The notes below the pieces were generated by a model. The model did not search any database, was not told where the DNA came from, and worked only from the letters and a program-made list of their open reading frames with translations. From Bacillota bacterium (GTDB lineage: Bacteria; Bacillota_I; Bacilli_A; Erysipelotrichales; Erysipelotrichaceae): DNA of 24,579 bases. Location of the stretch: the NCBI GenBank assembly GCA_023388995.1, contig JAEWFD010000021.1, positions 1 through 24,579 of the forward strand. The letters run 5' to 3'. Each line of letters opens with the position of its first letter. Positions within the stretch are counted from its first letter, which is position 1. This document shows positions 21,457-24,579 of the stretch, in pieces. The position numbers and the translations under genes are program-made.

Positions 21457-22542
21457 ATGCGCATCGCTGTAATTGGAGCAGGAAATTCGGGATTAGCCAT
21501 GGCTGCTCATTTAAGCAAAGAAGGACATCAAGTTATTTTATGGAATCGTTCCTTGGCAACAATTGAACATCTCATACAAACCAAAGCAATCCGTTGTTTT
21601 GGGGCAATTACCGGGAACATACCGATTTATCACGTTACCAATCAAATGAAAGAAGCCCTTGAGGATGTCAATTTGGTTTTTATTACAACACCAGCCACCG
21701 CCCACCGCGACCTGGCGCAATCTATTGCTTTAAACTGCAATTCAAACCTTACTGTGATCTTAAATCCGGGAAGAACGTTTGGGGCTTTAGAATTTAAGCA
21801 AATATTTGAAGCATACCAACAGAAATTTCAACTGCAGGTTGCAGAAGCACAAACAATCATTTATACTTGCAGGAAATTGGACGATGACGGAGTTAATATT
21901 CTTGCCCTCAAGAACGATATACTCCTGTCTGCTATTCAATCGCAAGATACGCTTCCGATTATCCGCTCACTGCCGCTTTGTCTTCAGGAATTCTATATCC
22001 CTGCCAAATCAATGATTCAAACTTCCATCGGCAATGTAGGTATGATTCTGCATTGTGCCCCGTTGCTTCTGAATGCAGGCTGGACAGAGAGTTCAACCAA
22101 TACATACAAATATTATTATGACGGCATTTCACCAACGATAAGCAAATTTCTTGAAAAAATTGACGAAGAGCGCATAGCAGTATCCAAAAAACTTGGCTGT
22201 GCAGTAGAATCTATCATCGAATGGTTCCAGCGTACCTACCACATAACCGGAGAAACCTTATATGACTGCATCCAAAACAATGTTTCTTATCATACCATTG
22301 ATGCCCCAAGTTCGCTGCAGCATCGTTATATCTTTGAGGATATTCCTTGCGGATTGGTTCCCCTGGAGTCCGTAGGAATCATGCTTGGCCTTGATATGTC
22401 TAGTACCAGTTTAATTATTGATTTGGCATCGAAGCTTCTAAACACCAATTTCCGAGCAATTGGCAGAACAGTTCAGCTTTTTGAATTTGCTGATTTTATG
22501 GAGCCTAGAAAGGATCTTCCTTATGTACCAATCCAGCCATGA
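21457..22542 (+). CDS. NAD(P)-dependent opine (octopine/nopaline) dehydrogenase-family enzyme
   Basis: This 361-residue protein has an N-terminal Rossmann fold 'IAVIGAGNSGLAMAAHLS' (GxGxxG at 7-12) and a C-terminal helical domain with 'SIGNVGMILHCAPLLLNAG' and 'YKYYYDGISPTISKF', the octopine/nopaline dehydrogenase pattern (the N...H motif bears the catalytic histidine). Enzymes of this family reductively join an amino group to a 2-oxo acid, or reverse that. The ribosome-binding site AAGGAGG is strong. The next gene starts 20 bases before its stop, so the two are coupled. Substrates cannot be read from the sequence. It lies between flagellar genes and flagellin, as do flagellin-modification genes in other bacteria. 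Confidence 0.8.
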   Translation: MRIAVIGAGNSGLAMAAHLSKEGHQVILWNRSLATIEHLIQTKAIRCFGAITGNIPIYHVTNQMKEALEDVNLVFITTPATAHRDLAQSIALNCNSNLTVILNPGRTFGALEFKQIFEAYQQKFQLQVAEAQTIIYTCRKLDDDGVNILALKNDILLSAIQSQDTLPIIRSLPLCLQEFYIPAKSMIQTSIGNVGMILHCAPLLLNAGWTESSTNTYKYYYDGISPTISKFLEKIDEERIAVSKKLGCAVESIIEWFQRTYHITGETLYDCIQNNVSYHTIDAPSSLQHRYIFEDIPCGLVPLESVGIMLGLDMSSTSLIIDLASKLLNTNFRAIGRTVQLFEFADFMEPRKDLPYVPIQP

Positions 22543-24397
22543 ACGTTATGGCTTCATTAAGCCTGCATCAGATGCTCATACGTTAGGAATCAATTATGCT
22601 GCCGAGCTATTGCGTGATTGCGGATATGAAGTAATTATTGCTCCCGAAGCTATCGAACAGGCCATGTTGGATTATAAGCATGAAATCAAGCGTAAACAAG
22701 TTATTGACTGGATCCGTACAAACTGCATTACCAAACTTGGCTTAAGTTATCGCCTAGATTCTTATGATGCCACACGAATGATGGGATTTCTGCTGGAAGA
22801 ATTAAAAAAGGCAAAGCTGCCAATGCAGGATATATTCTTTGCCGGTCTGCCGCAAAGCTGCCGAATGATTCAACAAGAGTTCCCGCAGGTCAACACATTT
22901 ATCGGCAGTGAAACTATTCAGGAGTCGTTGGCAAAAATGGGGGTGCCAGCCTCTCGAATTCCTGCAAGTTTATACGAAGGTTCACAATATGATGATTTCT
23001 TATTTGATTTCGGGAAGAAAATTATTGATCGGCAGGAATATACATTCTACCAACCGGTCAGCAGGGATATATATCCTGAATTTGGCACCCGCCAAGATAC
23101 GGTAGTTAAACGGCTGCAAGCGAGTGCTCACAGCCCATTTGCCCCGCTAATGAGAGCTCACGTTGGCCCTTACCGCGCGAATGCCAGCAGATTGGAGTCA
23201 GTTCAAGAATTTTTAGATTGGACTGAAACTTTGGCCAAGAGCGGTTATCTTGATATTTTATCAATTGGCAGTTCACAGTTAACGCAATCGCACTTTGGCC
23301 AGAATTGGGAAGGTTTGACCAATGGCGGCGGAGTTCCAATCCACAATGAGGAAGAGTATCGCATGATTTGGGAGCAGGCACGTCCAATGTTAGTGCGTAC
23401 ATATGCAGGTACCAGAGATATCCCTGATCTTGCGAAAATGCATGAAGAAAGCATCAACATATCCTGGCATGCATTATCGCTATGGTGGTTTAATAAACTG
23501 GATGAGCGAGGTCCTTATGACCTTTATACAAATCTCAAGCAGCATTTCGATACCATTCGCTATATTGCAAAGACCAAGAAACCTTTTGAAGCAAATGTAT
23601 CCCACCACTTTGCATTCCGCGGTGCTGACGATGTAACTTATCTGGTATCCGGCTATTTATGTGCTAAACTTGCCAAAAAGCTTGGCATCCAACACTATAT
23701 TCTTCAAAATATGCTGAATACTCCGCGTATTACCTGGGGCATTCAGGATCTAGCTAAGTCACGAGCTTTATTGACTTTAATAAAAGACTTGGAAGATCGA
23801 TCTTTCCAAGTTTACTTACAACCCCGTGCAGGACTGGATTATTTCAAGCCGGATTTATATGAAGCAAAAATCCAGCTGGCTGCTGTAACAGCTCTTATGG
23901 ACGATATTGATCCGCACAATGACCTGTCTCCGCCAATCATTCATGTTGTGAGTTATTCGGAAGCCTCCCATCTTGCAACGCCTGAAGTAATCAATGAGAG
24001 CATTCAAATTACCCAGCATTCGCTGCAAACCTATCGCAAACTTCGCAAAGACGGCAAAATACCTGATATGAGCCGCAATGCAGATGTACAGCAAAGAATG
24101 CATGATCTTTTGATGAATGCCCGTCTCGTCATCAACGCCATTGAAACAACGATTCACGACCCCTACACTCCGGAAGGATTTTATCAAATATTCAAGGCAG
24201 GCTTCTTGCCAGCACCTTATTTATGGGCCGAAGTAGATGAGTTCAGCCATGCAAAAGAGTGGAAGACAAAACCCATTCAAGGAGGGATTAAACTAGTTGA
24301 TTCGTCAGGAAAACCTTTGTCAACAGAAGCTTTCTTACAGATCAGCAAGCATAATCATGAACTGCTGCAAGCTCAGCCAGATAAAAACTTGTTCTGA
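22523..24397 (+). CDS. B12-binding TIM-barrel mutase-like enzyme
   Basis: The protein has 624 residues from the ATG at 22523, which follows AAAGGA by eight bases; an earlier in-frame ATG at 22460 is inside the upstream gene. The N-terminal ~130 residues carry the base-off cobalamin motif DAHTLG (Asp17, His19, Gly22), then 'GLSYRLD' (near 73-79) and 'FFAGLP' (105-110), which stand where SxL and GG occur in B12 domains. The rest is a large alpha/beta domain like the glutamate-mutase E barrel ('VYLQPRAGLDYF', 'IIHVVSYSEASHLATPE'). No CxxxCxxC radical-SAM motif is present. It may rearrange the carbon skeleton or amino position of an amino acid that the coupled dehydrogenase then uses. The exact reaction is unknown. 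Confidence 0.62.
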   Translation: MYQSSHERYGFIKPASDAHTLGINYAAELLRDCGYEVIIAPEAIEQAMLDYKHEIKRKQVIDWIRTNCITKLGLSYRLDSYDATRMMGFLLEELKKAKLPMQDIFFAGLPQSCRMIQQEFPQVNTFIGSETIQESLAKMGVPASRIPASLYEGSQYDDFLFDFGKKIIDRQEYTFYQPVSRDIYPEFGTRQDTVVKRLQASAHSPFAPLMRAHVGPYRANASRLESVQEFLDWTETLAKSGYLDILSIGSSQLTQSHFGQNWEGLTNGGGVPIHNEEEYRMIWEQARPMLVRTYAGTRDIPDLAKMHEESINISWHALSLWWFNKLDERGPYDLYTNLKQHFDTIRYIAKTKKPFEANVSHHFAFRGADDVTYLVSGYLCAKLAKKLGIQHYILQNMLNTPRITWGIQDLAKSRALLTLIKDLEDRSFQVYLQPRAGLDYFKPDLYEAKIQLAAVTALMDDIDPHNDLSPPIIHVVSYSEASHLATPEVINESIQITQHSLQTYRKLRKDGKIPDMSRNADVQQRMHDLLMNARLVINAIETTIHDPYTPEGFYQIFKAGFLPAPYLWAEVDEFSHAKEWKTKPIQGGIKLVDSSGKPLSTEAFLQISKHNHELLQAQPDKNLF

Positions 24398-24403
24398 AAA
24401 CAT

Positions 24404-24427
24404 AAAAAAAGGCCGAAGCCTTTTTTT
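24404..24427. terminator. Bidirectional terminator between the B12 enzyme and flagellin
   Basis: AAAAAAAGGC (24404-24413) and GCCTTTTTTT (24418-24427) form a perfect 10-bp stem with a CGAA loop. Each arm supplies the T-run for one strand, so it ends both converging genes. Confidence 0.85.
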
Positions 24428-24442
24428 GATTTAGCTAGCTAA

Positions 24443-24579
24443 CTATCTCAGCAATTGCAATACTTGTTGAGGTTGTTGGTTTGCTTGAGCCAGCATTGAT
24501 TGAGCAGCTTGTCCAAGAATATTCATCTTAGTGTACTCCATCATTTCTTTCGCCATATCTGTATCACGGATACGAGATT
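24443..24579 (-). CDS. hag: Flagellin, C-terminal part (gene continues past the window end)
   Basis: The last 45 codons plus stop are present, 5' part cut by the window edge. The protein ends 'MLAQANQQPQQVLQLLR', the classic D0 C-terminal helix of flagellin, preceded by 'RIRDTDMAKEM' and 'YTKMNILGQAAQS'. This helix packs into the filament core and is the binding site of FliS. The upstream leader, where CsrA would bind, and the promoter are outside the window. Confidence 0.95.
   Translation of the reverse strand, partial: SRIRDTDMAKEMMEYTKMNILGQAAQSMLAQANQQPQQVLQLLR

Noticed and set aside
1..24579. CRISPR arrays, insertion sequences, rRNA or tRNA genes
   Set aside because: No regularly spaced repeats, transposase frames, terminal inverted repeats or RNA gene signatures were seen on either strand.

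Overview
The window comes from a low-GC, Gram-positive-type (Bacillota) bacterium that is flagellated and probably anaerobic. The flagellar order flgM-flgN-flgK-flgL-(yviE-like)-fliW-csrA is the one known from Bacillus subtilis. Ferredoxin-type proteins and a B12-binding mutase-like enzyme fit an anaerobe. Nothing here fixes the class or genus; a gut Erysipelotrichia- or Clostridia-like organism is a guess.

Layout. (1) 123-1570, + strand: an overlapping operon with a 2x[4Fe-4S] ferredoxin, a NapH-like Fe-S membrane protein, an ArsR-type repressor with two cysteines placed as in persulfide sensors, and a secreted or lipid-anchored rhodanese; a terminator follows. (2) 1777-3483, +: a 568-aa protein whose C-terminal half looks like HPr kinase. 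(3) 3616-5350, -: a transglutaminase-like protein followed by an AraC/GyrI-type regulator. (4) 5534-7663, -: a bactofilin, then a D,D-carboxypeptidase. (5) 7809-8747, +: a membrane-bound diguanylate cyclase. (6) 8772-16616, -: the late flagellar operon flgM, flgN, flgK, flgL, a DUF6470/YviE-like gene, fliW, csrA, a small chaperone-like gene, fliD, fliS. (7) 16693-18560, -: parA, comFB and a PilZ-domain gene, just upstream of flgM. (8) 18866-21267, -: a FliK-like (YlqG-type) gene, an FlhB C-terminal-like gene (YlqH-type), a terminator, then a Thr/Ser-rich anchored protein of unknown function. (9) 21457-24397, +: an opine-dehydrogenase-family enzyme overlapping a B12-binding TIM-barrel mutase-like enzyme. 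(10) 24443 to the window end, -: the C-terminus of flagellin.

How it fits together. FlgM, FliW and CsrA are the regulators of late flagellar expression. FlgN, FliS and the small coiled-coil protein would be export chaperones for the hook-associated proteins, cap and filament. Two divergently placed transcription units (flgM and the FliK-like gene) carry the same promoter-like pattern, TTAA-N15-GTCGAT, which resembles sigma-28 promoters. The diguanylate cyclase, PilZ protein and ComFB protein suggest that cyclic-di-GMP controls motility or surface behaviour here. The least familiar part is the opine-dehydrogenase/B12-enzyme pair wedged between flagellar genes and flagellin; a role in making a small-molecule modification for flagellin is an attractive inference, not something the sequence proves.
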